A stretch of DNA of 64,000 bases from Burkholderiales bacterium. GTDB taxonomy: Bacteria > Pseudomonadota > Gammaproteobacteria > Burkholderiales > Nitrosomonadaceae. Below are positions 1-8,955 of this stretch, piece by piece; position 1 is the first letter of the stretch, and each line of letters starts with the position of its first letter. The position numbers and the translations under genes are program-made. Location: the NCBI GenBank assembly GCA_024235735.1, contig JACKLU010000002.1, forward strand, positions 62,001 to 126,000. The letters are read 5' to 3'. Below the pieces are notes generated by a model. It had not been told where the DNA came from and did not search any database. It worked only from the letters and a program-made list of their open reading frames with translations.

Positions 1-2
1 TC

Positions 3-635
3 AATATCATCTCAGTCATTGATCCCGTGTTTACCTTGATACTGCTTGTGGCTGTTGTCTACGCAGTGCGTAAATATTCATCTGTGGCGGCTCGCGTTGG
101 ATTGTTGCTCGCGGGTGTTTATCTGTCTTTTGGCTGGATGCAGTTGCAACGCGCGGAAGGTATTACGCAAACATTGGCCGCTGAAAACGGCCATACGATA
201 GAACGATTGCTGGTCAAGCCAACGTTGGGTAACCTGATACTCTGGCGGTCGATCTATCAAAGCGAAGGCAAGCTGTATGTGAATGCCATACGTATAAGTC
301 CTATCTCGAGTGCGCGCGTGTACCCGGGTGACAGTATCGCATTGTTTGATTTGTCGCGTGATATACCGGATTTGCCCGCTTCATCCACTCTTGCTGAAGA
401 TATTGCACGTTTTGCGCATTTCTCCGATGGACTCATTGCGCTCTGGCCGGAGCGGCCTGAAATACTTATTGATGTGCGTTATTCCAATCTCCCCATGACT
501 TTGTCGCCGTTGTGGGGGATAGAAGTCAATACCTTGCAACCTGATCAGCACGCCCGCTATTCGCTGTTTCGTGACGCATCCAGTGAAACACGCGGAAAAT
601 TTATCAAGTTGCTGATGGGCGGAGAGTTGGATTGA
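3..635 (+). CDS. YdjM-like membrane-bound metal-dependent hydrolase (C-terminal part, 5' end outside window)
   Basis: The frame is open to the first bases of the window, so the gene starts upstream. The first in-window residues read N-I-I-S-V-I-D-P-V-F-T-L, which looks like the I-D-P-x-F-T-L segment of the YdjM/DUF457 family of inner-membrane predicted metal-dependent hydrolases. Hydrophobic helices follow (about the first 45 residues), then a soluble C-terminal region rich in beta-strand-like sequence. The GTG at 27 is probably an internal valine, not a start. The gene is convergent with the methyltransferase gene downstream, with about 90 bp between them. Substrate is unknown for the family. 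Identification is from recall of family sequence patterns and is moderately secure. Confidence 0.7.
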   Translation, partial: NIISVIDPVFTLILLVAVVYAVRKYSSVAARVGLLLAGVYLSFGWMQLQRAEGITQTLAAENGHTIERLLVKPTLGNLILWRSIYQSEGKLYVNAIRISPISSARVYPGDSIALFDLSRDIPDLPASSTLAEDIARFAHFSDGLIALWPERPEILIDVRYSNLPMTLSPLWGIEVNTLQPDQHARYSLFRDASSETRGKFIKLLMGGELD

Positions 636-705
636 TCTAATCCAGTGGTATTGACGGTTTTGTCCGATACGGGCGTTCTCGAGAAATTTGTGCTGCATGT
701 ATCCA

Positions 706-728
706 GAGACCTTCGCACGGTTACTACG
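706..728. mobile_element. 23-bp terminal fragment of the hairpin MITE
   Basis: Bases 706-728 are identical to the first 23 bases of the full MITE copy at 25612. No matching second end lies nearby. The fragment contains the stop codon of the adjacent minus-strand methyltransferase gene (TAG at 724-726), so the current end of that gene was set by the element. Confidence 0.75.
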
Positions 729-1446
729 TAACCCGACGAGAGTGGTTGTGCAGTAAAAAAATGGTTGGTACTTTATGAATATCCGGTAATTTCTGTTTCC
801 ATGCTTTTATCGATTTTGTAACAATCATTTCGTTGGCGGCGGTCAGGTGGGCAGCAACACATAAATCCGTATCATCCCGGCAAGTTTGCACGATGTGTTC
901 GAGCAACCCCTGGTTGCGATACGGTGTCTCGATAAATATCTGAGTCTGGTTGTGCTGAATGGAGCGCTTTTCCAGCGTGGTGATCTGCTGTGCACGTGCA
1001 TGCTTTTCAACCGGTAGATAACCATTGAAACAGAAACATTGCCCATTGAGTCCGGAGGCCATCAGCGCGAGTATAATCGAAGAGGGGCCAACCCATGGAA
1101 TGACCGGAATTTTTTTGTCATGCGCCATGCGTACAAGATCGCTGCCTGGATCGGCAATGGCCGGACAACCAGCCTCTGACAAGAGTCCCACATTTTGACC
1201 GGATAACAAGGGTTGCAGTAACACCGCCAGATCATCCGGTTTCGAATGCGTATTCAATGTGTGCAGCTGGATCTCCTGTAGCGGCGTTTTGCAGGCAATT
1301 TGTTTCAGAAATTGCCGGGCGGTTTTAGGGTGCTCAACGATAAAACAGGACAATGCCTGAATCGACGCCCGGACCGACATGGGAATTACCCAGTTCAGAT
1401 CAGAATCGCTGATGGGTGTCGGGATCAGGTAGAGTTTTCCAGTCAT
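724..1446 (-). CDS. RsmI-like SAM-dependent methyltransferase (tetrapyrrole methylase fold)
   Basis: 240 residues. The N-terminus G-K-L-Y-L-I-P-T-P-I and the central segment L-L-S-E-A-G-C-P-A-I-A-D-P-G-S match the tetrapyrrole-methylase-fold family that includes RsmI, the 16S rRNA C1402 2'-O-methyltransferase. RsmI usually has 'TPIGN' and about 280-290 residues. This protein has TPISD and is shorter, so it fits the RsmI paralogue often found beside sppA in betaproteobacteria rather than RsmI itself. The exact substrate is unknown. It lies 73 bp downstream of sppA on the same strand and is probably co-transcribed. Its last codons and stop run into a MITE end fragment, so the original C-terminus may have been a little different. 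Confidence 0.8.
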   Translation of the reverse strand: MTGKLYLIPTPISDSDLNWVIPMSVRASIQALSCFIVEHPKTARQFLKQIACKTPLQEIQLHTLNTHSKPDDLAVLLQPLLSGQNVGLLSEAGCPAIADPGSDLVRMAHDKKIPVIPWVGPSSIILALMASGLNGQCFCFNGYLPVEKHARAQQITTLEKRSIQHNQTQIFIETPYRNQGLLEHIVQTCRDDTDLCVAAHLTAANEMIVTKSIKAWKQKLPDIHKVPTIFLLHNHSRRVT

Positions 1447-1519
1447 GCTATCGTCTCTTGCACGGCATTAGCTGCGCAGCACCAGCCAGATTGTTCAGTC
1501 CGGTTCGATGCGCCGAGTG

Positions 1520-2470
1520 CTACCTGAAGCTTAGATCGTTGTCGAATAAAAGCGACATGGATACTTGACCGACACGTTTGGTAAAGCGATCAAACAGATT
1601 TTCACGGACTGAGAAATTGACTATCGATTCGGCTTTTATCACTTCGCGCGCCACGTATTCCGCGCTTCCCATTTCGTCTGCCAAGCCCAGTTCAATACTT
1701 TGTTTGCCGGTCCATACCACGCCGCTGAAAATCTCCGGCGTATCCTTGAGCCGATCGCCCCGACCTTGCTGCACGATACGGATGAATTGCTCGTGAATTT
1801 CATTGAGCAAGCCGGTTAAATGCTCCCGCTGTTTTGCATCAAGCGGTGAGAATGGGTCCAGGAAACCTTTATGCTCTCCCGCAGTGAACAGACGTCTTTC
1901 CACGCCGAGCTTCTCCATGGTGCCGGTAAACCCGAAGCCATCCATCAGTACACCGATTGAGCCGACAAGACTGGCTTTGTCGACGAAAATTTTATCTGCG
2001 GCAGCTGCGATATAATAACCGCCTGATGCGCAAATATCACCGATGACAGCATACAGTGGAATTTCCGGATAATTAGCGCGTAATCGGCGTATTTCGTCGT
2101 TGATATAACCAGCCTGAACGGGACTGCCGCCCGGACTGTTAATGCGTAGAATAACGCCTTGTGTGCCACTGTCCTTGAAAGCCGATCTCAGGCTTGCGTT
2201 GATGTTGTCAGCATTATTGATGCCATCCGGCATAATCGTGCCGTTCACGTCAATTAGGGCCGTATGCTTGTCAGAAATCCCGACGCCCTTGCCTTCAAAC
2301 AGATCGGAAAAAGCCAGAAGCAATATGAAAAGGTAAATAAAGGTCAGTGATTTAAAAAAAATACCCCATATTCGTGCGCGTCGCTGTTCACGCAAGGCGG
2401 AAAATGCCAGTCCTTCGATCAATTGGCGTTCCCACTTCGGATTAACCGGTTTTTCCTCTCCATCAGTCAT
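1520..2470 (-). CDS. sppA: Signal peptide peptidase SppA, short form (peptidase family S49)
   Basis: About 316 residues from ATG 2470; an upstream in-frame ATG at 2506 would add 12 residues without a better ribosome site. A short cytoplasmic N-terminus (KPVNPKWERQLIEGL) is followed by one transmembrane helix at about residues 34-55, then the protease domain. The predicted nucleophile serine is in ICASGGYYIAAAADKI and the general-base lysine in GEHKGFLDP, the Ser/Lys dyad known for SppA. The N-I-N-S-P-G-G-S-P segment is typical of S49. SppA degrades residual signal peptides in the inner membrane. The short single-domain size matches the Bacillus-like form rather than the 600-residue E. coli form. 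Confidence 0.92.
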   Translation of the reverse strand: MTDGEEKPVNPKWERQLIEGLAFSALREQRRARIWGIFFKSLTFIYLFILLLAFSDLFEGKGVGISDKHTALIDVNGTIMPDGINNADNINASLRSAFKDSGTQGVILRINSPGGSPVQAGYINDEIRRLRANYPEIPLYAVIGDICASGGYYIAAAADKIFVDKASLVGSIGVLMDGFGFTGTMEKLGVERRLFTAGEHKGFLDPFSPLDAKQREHLTGLLNEIHEQFIRIVQQGRGDRLKDTPEIFSGVVWTGKQSIELGLADEMGSAEYVAREVIKAESIVNFSVRENLFDRFTKRVGQVSMSLLFDNDLSFR

Positions 2471-2607
2471 AAATACACATCCATTTATTGTTATCAGGTT
2501 AATCAATCACATGATGATCAGTTCAGTATTTCAATCCAAACTCAAAGAGTCATGCATATTATAGAGAATGAAGGCATAAATTAAACTTTTTTAATTTTCC
2601 TTCAATA

Positions 2608-2748
2608 GAGACCTTTGCACGGTGTCATGCGCGGTGCGAGAATAAGGCAGAAATTTGCGAAAAAGCGGAGTTTACACGAGGTAAATGAGCATTTTTCGCA
2701 AAATTTTAACGCAATTATCGCGCCGCGTAGTAGCCGTGCAAAGGTTTC
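2608..2748 (+). mobile_element. Hairpin MITE, copy A (141 bp)
   Basis: Ends are GAGACCTTTGCACGG and the inverse of GAAACCTTTGCACGG, a 15-bp terminal inverted repeat with one mismatch. The inside is one long imperfect palindrome, with arms around AAATTTGCGAAAAA and TTTTTCGCAAAATTT. It is flanked by a direct 5-bp duplication CAATA (2603-2607 and 2749-2753), evidence of true transposition. It holds no transposase gene. It lies just 3' of the yfiR-like gene. Copies B, C and D are described at their own positions. Confidence 0.9.
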
Positions 2749-2804
2749 CAATAATAAACGCCATCCGTTATCAGTAATGACAGAGTCTCGAGTGGACTGT
2801 ATTT

Positions 2805-3446
2805 TTAGCTCAATCGAGATTTTTCCGTCTTGATGGTCAGGCGGTTTTTGTAATTGATTAATACCACTTTTCTGGCTATTCGCAATAATTGCGAGCTAAA
2901 ATTCAGACCACTTTTTTTTGCTTCGGTTAGATTAACTTCAAAGGCTATTTTCCCTTCCTCGGAAACCACCATGTTGAGCATGATTCCATTTTCAATACCG
3001 TTCGGATAGTCGGATACGGTCAGTATCGGCTTATTATCAAGAAGAGCAATGATCCGCGTTAAATCAACAAAAACAGAACGACTCAGGTAAATCATATGAC
3101 AATCTTTCAGCGCATTAAGGTTGCTGATATTCTTCACTGCAATGGGAAGTGTGTTGATTTCCTTCTGTTCAAGATGTTCCAGATACGCTTCAAATGAATG
3201 TTTTCCATAAAAACATAAATTAAACACGCCGTTGATATTTTCGGGCCATTCGGTATAAACAGCAAAATTATATAAAAAAGCGGTTTTTAATCGATATTCC
3301 GTGGTTTCATTCGCTGATGCCGGATTCGCAAATGAGGTCAATATCAATAACAGCACAATGCCTGCGCCATCGATCATGATGCGAGACCTTTGCACGGCTA
3401 CTACGCGGCGCGATAATTGCGTTAAAAATTTGCGAAAAATGCTCAT
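2805..3446 (-). CDS. YfiR/DUF4154 family periplasmic protein, N-terminus fused to MITE sequence
   Basis: The core (about 180 residues from N-E-T-T-E-Y-R-L-K-T-A-F-L-Y-N-F) has the DUF4154/YfiR pattern: KTAFLYNFAVYTEWP near the start and a late I-A-F-E-V-N-L-x-x-A-K-K-S-G-L-N segment. YfiR is a periplasmic repressor of the CHASE8 diguanylate cyclase YfiN. The frame opens at ATG 3446 inside MITE copy B; residues 1-20 or so are MITE-encoded and carry Arg/Lys that could act as the n-region of the signal peptide (hydrophobic GIVLLLILTSF, cleavage after NPASA). An alternative start is ATG 3377, 6 bp beyond the MITE, with AAAGG from the MITE end as possible ribosome site. It follows the TonB-receptor gene on the same strand. 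Function in signalling is inferred. Confidence 0.75.
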   Translation of the reverse strand: MSIFRKFLTQLSRRVVAVQRSRIMIDGAGIVLLLILTSFANPASANETTEYRLKTAFLYNFAVYTEWPENINGVFNLCFYGKHSFEAYLEHLEQKEINTLPIAVKNISNLNALKDCHMIYLSRSVFVDLTRIIALLDNKPILTVSDYPNGIENGIMLNMVVSEEGKIAFEVNLTEAKKSGLNFSSQLLRIARKVVLINYKNRLTIKTEKSRLS

Positions 3447-3523
3447 TTACCTCGTGTAAACTCCGCTTTCTCGCAAATTTTTGCCTTGTTCTCGCACCGC
3501 TCATGACACCGTGCAAAGGTCTC
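3383..3523 (-). mobile_element. Hairpin MITE, copy B (141 bp), between the receptor and yfiR-like genes
   Basis: Same element as at 2608 but in the opposite orientation, so the yfiR-like gene is bracketed by inverted copies. Flanks (GATGC left, GGTAC right) show no target duplication, unlike copies A and C, so flanking DNA has probably changed since insertion. On the minus strand the element offers GAGGTAA followed by ATG (3446), which opens into the downstream gene without a stop. Confidence 0.9.
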
Positions 3524-3661
3524 GGTACATTTGATATGGCGAAAAAATCTCAAAACCCCTGATTCCAGATCCGCCGTCATGAATTCCGGTTTGCGAATTT
3601 CGCGCTGATTGCATTGCGCGTGTGGGGGAGTCAGCTGATTTCTTGACATATCCTGTGCGGT

Positions 3662-5704
3662 CTAAAAGCGATATTCCAGCCTGAATCTGACTGTCCGGCC
3701 CAGCTGTCCAAGTGCGTTTTGCCAATTGATATCCGCGGCGGGGTGTTGATAATGCGCATCGAATACATTGTAAACACTCAGTGAAGCTTCCAATCCTTTT
3801 ACCCATCGCACATCGGTCAGCAAGCTGAGATTGGAAAGAAAATAACCCCTGGTATGTGATCCATCGAGAGTCAGTCGCTTGCCATAGTATTGCAATTCAT
3901 AACCGGCACGTAATCCGCTCACCAGTGGAACTGGAATGGTGGCATTGAGTTTGCCCAGGTGATAGGGGGAATTCACAATGTGAGCATCTTTCTGTTCAGC
4001 GCTTTGGAGACCATAACTGCCGCGTACGCGGGCACCCCAGCGCCAGCTTTTGTCGAATGATAGTTCCGCGCCCCTGGCCAGGATTTTGTTTGCGGATTGC
4101 TGATATTGGGAAAGCCCGCTGACTGGATCAATGCCTAAGGTGATCAGGTTATCCATATTCCATGCATAGACAGTCGCGCGGATATTCATATTCGAATCCG
4201 GATAATAATCGGCGACAAATTCAAGCGTGTCAATCGCTTCACTGTGCAGTCCGGGGTTGTTAACTTGTGTGATCCCGTCGTTGTATTCGCGCTCATATGC
4301 GTTAGGTGAACGGTGTGCACGCCCATAGAGTGCTCTAAGCGTGGTTTTCGGCGTGGCATTCCAGATCAGTGCGCCGCGCGGACTCAGACGACTGCCCACC
4401 CAGGCGTTGTAGTCGTAACGCAACCCCAGTGTTGCCGAGAGTGATTCGTTGATGCGCCATTCGTCTTGGGCGTAAACGCCTATCCGGACAACGGAATTAT
4501 GGATAGCCAGATTTTCATCGGGATTATCAAAATTCTGATAGGTTTGCTTGATGCGGGTATTGTTCTGATATTCGACGCCGAACATCACTTTATGATCCAT
4601 CCAGCGGGTGGAAAGCAGGCGCAGTTCCGCGCCATGCCAGCTGCTTGGTCCAGTAGAGAGTGTTTTTTGACCTTCAAATATCAAGGGACTTTGGTAATCA
4701 TAGTGGCCGAGAAATAATCGGCCGGTGATATTCAATGTGTTGTTGGCAAAGTTGTCGCTATATTGTATTTGCGTGTTTAGCCGCCGGTCGCGTTGAAACT
4801 GTCCTTGTATTAAAGGATCGGACAAGTATGTCCCGGTAGGATCCTGTTTTTTCCGGTCTCCGTAATTAAAATCAAAGGCCAGTGGTCCATACGTAGCGCG
4901 AGCAAAGACTTGTTCAAGATTTTCTCCATTCTGGTTGCGCGCCACACCGGAAATGCCCGTATCGCCATACTGAAAAAATAGATCCTGGCCGCTGGACTGC
5001 AATCCAGCAAATGAAACCAGAGCATCCAGTCCATTGTTGAACGTTTTTCCCATGGTGATGCGCTCCTGAGCCTGGGTTTCCGCGGTTTGATAAGCAGCCG
5101 ACAATTCAACGCCTTTGATATCCGAGCCATTGCGCGTGATAATATTGACAACGCCAAGCATGGCGTTCTGACCGTAGACAGCGCTGCCGGGTCCCGGAAT
5201 AAATTCAATGCGCTCAATCAAGTCGATGTCCAGCGGGAAATCCCGTCCGGTAGGTCCTTGATCATAGGTTGCATCATTGATGCGGTTACCATTGATCGTG
5301 ATCAATACGCGCGTGTTGAAATCTCCCAGGATACCGCCCCCCCGGGTTCCCAGAAAATCGTATTGATGATCATAAGTACCATATATGCCGGGTAGGCTGG
5401 CCAACGCTTCTTGGAGTGTGCGCCAGCCGTAAGCTCTGATATCCTTGCGGGTGATAACGCTGGTAGCCGCCGCGACCTCCCGGGGGTTTTGCGCATATTT
5501 TGAGGCTCCGATTATTTTTACATTGATGAGCTCTTCCAGACTTAATTCTTCCAACTGCTGAATGGCATGAGCAGGAAGTACGCCAAGAAAATAAAGAAAA
5601 ATCGGAAGCAGTGTCTTGAATGAACGAAATTCGGCGATAGACATTGCGTATCGTTGATTGTTCATAGGATAAACAGGAATGGGCTTGATTGAACTTGGAC
5701 GCAT
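3662..5704 (-). CDS. TonB-dependent outer-membrane receptor
   Basis: Up to 680 residues. Starts at 5704, 5662 or 5644 are all possible and none has a clear ribosome site; the signal peptide (FKTLLPIFLYFLGVLPAHA) is included in each. An N-terminal L-E-E-L-S-L-E-E-L-I-N-V-K-I segment precedes the plug domain (ATSVITRKDIRAYGWRTLQE, SLPGIYGTYD, NTRVLITINGNRINDATYDQG, IDLIERIEFIPGPGSAVYG, GVVNIITR). The beta-barrel ends in the C-terminal aromatic FRLEYRF expected for outer-membrane insertion. The ligand cannot be read from the sequence. The gene heads a string with the YfiR-like gene and is divergent from a hybrid kinase, an arrangement suggesting that the receptor feeds a sensory pathway (inference). 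Confidence 0.9.
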   Translation of the reverse strand: MRPSSIKPIPVYPMNNQRYAMSIAEFRSFKTLLPIFLYFLGVLPAHAIQQLEELSLEELINVKIIGASKYAQNPREVAAATSVITRKDIRAYGWRTLQEALASLPGIYGTYDHQYDFLGTRGGGILGDFNTRVLITINGNRINDATYDQGPTGRDFPLDIDLIERIEFIPGPGSAVYGQNAMLGVVNIITRNGSDIKGVELSAAYQTAETQAQERITMGKTFNNGLDALVSFAGLQSSGQDLFFQYGDTGISGVARNQNGENLEQVFARATYGPLAFDFNYGDRKKQDPTGTYLSDPLIQGQFQRDRRLNTQIQYSDNFANNTLNITGRLFLGHYDYQSPLIFEGQKTLSTGPSSWHGAELRLLSTRWMDHKVMFGVEYQNNTRIKQTYQNFDNPDENLAIHNSVVRIGVYAQDEWRINESLSATLGLRYDYNAWVGSRLSPRGALIWNATPKTTLRALYGRAHRSPNAYEREYNDGITQVNNPGLHSEAIDTLEFVADYYPDSNMNIRATVYAWNMDNLITLGIDPVSGLSQYQQSANKILARGAELSFDKSWRWGARVRGSYGLQSAEQKDAHIVNSPYHLGKLNATIPVPLVSGLRAGYELQYYGKRLTLDGSHTRGYFLSNLSLLTDVRWVKGLEASLSVYNVFDAHYQHPAADINWQNALGQLGRTVRFRLEYRF

Positions 5705-6006
5705 TGCCGGATATTTGCAACCCGTGTCAGAAAGTAATAACAGTGTCGAGCGGTTGATTATCCGGTCATTTGATCACGGAACGCTTGCGGCAGATTGTGT
5801 GAATACAGCGTTTTTATTGGTTTATTTGACCACTTGCCTGTTCGCTGATTTGGTTATTATTAAGAATCAAGCGTCCAAGGTTGCCGGCAATATCATGGCG
5901 CTTCTGCACTGTGCGTTGGATTGAGTTACTCGCCAGTAAGGTTTTGTAGAATAATGCCGTGATATCAAATCCGTTCAATCAAATGAATTTTTATAAACTT
6001 TAAGAT
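5705..6006. other. Divergent intergenic region between receptor and hybrid kinase genes
   Basis: About 300 bp with no convincing gene; the short open frames here lack recognisable homology. It must hold the promoters of both divergent transcripts, but no clear sigma-70 or sigma-54 boxes or strong palindrome were identified by eye. Confidence 0.5.
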
Positions 6007-8757
6007 ATGAAGCTATTTAATCGGCGTTCTATCGCAGGCAAGCTGCTTCAGATTATTTTTGTCAGTTTATTTGTTTTAGTGCTTCTTGTTTTTGTTCTGG
6101 TTGCGATCAACGAAATAAAAAACTCGTTGCGCACTGCGGAAGACCAATTGGCGGGGTTGGCAAGAGTGACAACCAGCAATTTGCAGGCGCCATTGGCATT
6201 TCACGATCGCGAAAGCGCCCAGGTCACCATAGAGTCCTTGAAAGAGATATCATCGATCCTCGAAGCTGTGGTAACGGGGCAGGACCATGAAATAATAGCG
6301 CGTTTCAGTCATAAAGAAAAAGAATGGCTTCCTGACTGGTTGCCGATTCATGAGATACACATTGATCAGCCGGTAATTTTTGGTCAGGAGCGCCTGGGGA
6401 ATTTGCAACTGCGCTATGGACTCGAAAAAATGTGGTCGCAGCTTGTCAGGAATCTTGCCATGTCAGCTTCGATAGTACTGATGGTTTTCATTTTGGCAGG
6501 TTTTATGGTGCGGCGTATGACATCGAATGTCATGCGTCCGATTATCGAATTGTCGGAGACCGCAAAGAAAGTCACCGATTCGGGTCAATATTCCTTGCGT
6601 GTCATGAGGCAGGTCGATAACGACGAAGTTGGCGCCTTGGTGGATAGTTTTAACAGCATGCTGGAGCAAATACAGAAAAGGGATAATGAACTTGCGCAGC
6701 ATCAGTTCCAGCTGGAACAGAAAATTGATGAGCGTACTGCGGAATTACGCCTGGCCAAGGAAGCTGCCGAAGAAGCCAGCAAGGCTAAATCCCAGTTTCT
6801 GGCCACTATGAGTCATGAAATACGTACGCCAATGAATGGTGTGCTGGGTATGGCTGAATTATTGCAGGAAACGCCATTGAATGAAAAACAGTTGCGTTTT
6901 GTCAATACGCTGCATAACTCGGGCGAGTCTTTACTTGCTATCATCAATGATATTCTTGATTTTTCGAAAATTGAAGCCGGTCGGCTTGAACTGGAAACTT
7001 TGGATTTCAATTTATATGGTCTGGTTGAGGAAGTCGTCGATCTTTTTTCCGAACGGGCGCATAGTAAGAAACTCGAATTGAACTGCCGGATTGCGCCTGG
7101 TACGCCGGAATGGGTCAGTGGCGATCCGGTAAGAGTAAAACAGGTGCTCAGTAATCTCGTCGGGAACGCCATAAAATTCACCGAAAGAGGCGAGGTCATT
7201 GTTGATGTCAGCCAGAAAACTATCCACGACCCGATGCAGCCGGATCACGTTTATTCAACATGCGTAAACTTTACTGTACGTGATACCGGTATTGGTATCC
7301 ATGAAGATATATTGTCCTGTTTGTTTCAGGCATTCTCTCAAGCTGATGGTTCGACGACCCGCAAATACGGTGGCACCGGACTGGGGCTGGCAATTTCCAG
7401 GCAACTGGTGGAGCTAATGGGGGGTAACCGCATTGATGTAACCAGTCTTCTGGGCTCCGGAAGTGAATTTTCTTTCGAATTGCCACTTCAGGCGGCGCGC
7501 GATAAGAACTATGCGCAGTCACCAAAAGCAGCTGCGGAATTGCAAAATATCAGACTCCTGATAGTTGAAGACAATGATACAAATCGTGATATTTTGCGAA
7601 ACTATGCATTGTCCTGGGGTATGCAGGTTGATACCGCGTCCAATGGCGTGAATGCACTGGCGGCATTAAAAAAAGCTGCGGTTATTCAGCAAAGGCATGA
7701 ATTGGTGCTTATCGATATGAAAATGCCCGGCATGAACGGACTTGAATTGGGGCAACAAATTAAAGCGGACCCGATGCTGGCGCATATACCTTTAATCATG
7801 CTTACTTCAACCTTATATAAAGGTGGATCTGCGGATGCGAAGGAGATTGGATTTGCGACGTACATGACTAAACCTATCCGTAAGGCCGAATTGCTTCGAT
7901 CCTTCAAGTCCGCGTTAGGCAACCATAAAAAAGATAGTGAATCATCCGGATATCAGTCCATTGCGCAGCGGAGTACATTAAGTCAGCTGGATTGTTCTCT
8001 GTTGCTGGTTGAGGATAATATTATAAATCAGGAGGTTGCGCTTTCAATGCTGAGAAGCTTTGGTTGTGTGGTCGATGTCGCCAGCAATGGTTTGGAAGCA
8101 CTTGATGCGGTAAAGCATAAGATCTATGACTTGGTGCTGATGGACTGCATGATGCCCGAGATGGATGGCTACAGCGCTGCAGGAGAAATCAGACGGCGGC
8201 AGGCGGAAAATCAGTTACCGGAATTTCCTGTTATTGCTTTAACGGCTAATGCGATTGAGGGAGACCGCGAAAAGTGCCTGGTTGCCGGAATGAATGATTA
8301 TCTTACCAAACCCTTTAAGCCCAGGGATTTGCATGACATGCTTAAAAAGTGGTTGCATCACGGTAAGGGCATGAGTGAAACGCCACAGGAAGCCTCGACT
8401 GATTCGTCCATGCCGATTCCGATTCCGCAAGTCTTGTCGTCGATTCAACTGCTGGAGGCTGATTACGGCAAGGAATTGCTTAAGCAGGTCATTAAAACCT
8501 ACCTTGATAATGCAGGCAGGCTCATGCAAACACTTGAGAACGCCTGGAACACCGGTGATCTAAAAGCTATCCAGATGACATCCCATACGCTTAAATCGAG
8601 TAGTGCGCAAGTTGGCGCCAATGATCTGGCGGAGCTTTTCCGCAATGTGGAAAATGATGCGCGTAGTCAACGTTATGATGCTTCAGGCCAAACACTGGCC
8701 AGCATTCAGGATCAGTTCTCTTTGACGTGCTCATCGTTAGCGACTTATCTGGAATAA
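6007..8757 (+). CDS. Hybrid sensor histidine kinase: CHASE8-like sensor, HAMP, HisKA, HATPase, two receivers, Hpt
   Basis: 916 residues. An N-terminal transmembrane helix (about 15-40) precedes a periplasmic segment to about 150 with N-L-Q-A-P-L-A-F-H-D-R-E-S-A, the pattern of CHASE8 sensors found in YfiN-type proteins. A second helix (about 150-170) leads to HAMP and a coiled coil. The phospho-accepting histidine is in ATMSHEIRTPMNG (about 270). The ATPase has NLVGNAIKFT, DTGIGI and GGTGLGLAIS. Receiver 1 has LIDMKMPGMNG (Asp about 570), receiver 2 has LMDCMMPEMDGY (Asp about 712), and Hpt has SHTLKSSS (about 860). All phosphorelay residues are present. It is divergent from the receptor/YfiR genes and upstream of a GGDEF-EAL regulator, its likely output partner. 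CHASE8 assignment is by pattern. Confidence 0.9.
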   Translation: MKLFNRRSIAGKLLQIIFVSLFVLVLLVFVLVAINEIKNSLRTAEDQLAGLARVTTSNLQAPLAFHDRESAQVTIESLKEISSILEAVVTGQDHEIIARFSHKEKEWLPDWLPIHEIHIDQPVIFGQERLGNLQLRYGLEKMWSQLVRNLAMSASIVLMVFILAGFMVRRMTSNVMRPIIELSETAKKVTDSGQYSLRVMRQVDNDEVGALVDSFNSMLEQIQKRDNELAQHQFQLEQKIDERTAELRLAKEAAEEASKAKSQFLATMSHEIRTPMNGVLGMAELLQETPLNEKQLRFVNTLHNSGESLLAIINDILDFSKIEAGRLELETLDFNLYGLVEEVVDLFSERAHSKKLELNCRIAPGTPEWVSGDPVRVKQVLSNLVGNAIKFTERGEVIVDVSQKTIHDPMQPDHVYSTCVNFTVRDTGIGIHEDILSCLFQAFSQADGSTTRKYGGTGLGLAISRQLVELMGGNRIDVTSLLGSGSEFSFELPLQAARDKNYAQSPKAAAELQNIRLLIVEDNDTNRDILRNYALSWGMQVDTASNGVNALAALKKAAVIQQRHELVLIDMKMPGMNGLELGQQIKADPMLAHIPLIMLTSTLYKGGSADAKEIGFATYMTKPIRKAELLRSFKSALGNHKKDSESSGYQSIAQRSTLSQLDCSLLLVEDNIINQEVALSMLRSFGCVVDVASNGLEALDAVKHKIYDLVLMDCMMPEMDGYSAAGEIRRRQAENQLPEFPVIALTANAIEGDREKCLVAGMNDYLTKPFKPRDLHDMLKKWLHHGKGMSETPQEASTDSSMPIPIPQVLSSIQLLEADYGKELLKQVIKTYLDNAGRLMQTLENAWNTGDLKAIQMTSHTLKSSSAQVGANDLAELFRNVENDARSQRYDASGQTLASIQDQFSLTCSSLATYLE

Positions 8758-8766
8758 CTGCAGGGC

Positions 8767-8921
8767 GTCTCTGAAAATTCAAAGTTTTGAATAGAAAATG
8801 AGCAGAACATGAGCAGAGCGCGGCGCGAGCAAAGAATGTTGACGCAGCATAGGATTGATATGTAAGGAAACATTTTTTGTGAGCAACAGAGCGTTGTGAC
8901 AAAATCCGGATTTTTAGAGAC
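8767..8921. mobile_element. Second MITE-like inverted-repeat element (155 bp)
   Basis: The left end GTCTCTGAAAATTC is nearly the inverse of the right end GGATTTTTAGAGAC. Near the right end is a palindrome TTTTGTGAGCAAC / GTTGTGACAAAA. No open frame or target duplication is seen. The right 48 bp recurs at 10734-10780. The element sits between the hybrid kinase stop and the GGDEF-EAL start. Confidence 0.55.
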
Positions 8922-8955
8922 TTTCTACAATTCTTTTCTAAAGGTACACAGTAAT

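Noticed and set aside
27..635. GTG at 27 as the true start of the first gene
   Set aside because: The frame is open upstream to the window edge and the preceding residues (N-I-I-S-V-I-D-P) fit the family, so the gene is truncated by the window.
5679..5924. 81-residue gene on the plus strand between the receptor and kinase genes
   Set aside because: It overlaps the receptor start region, has no ribosome site and no recognisable family pattern.
8896..8955. N-terminal extension of the GGDEF-EAL regulator from 8896
   Set aside because: The extra 20 codons lie in the second MITE-like element and precede a normal receiver N-terminus at 8956.
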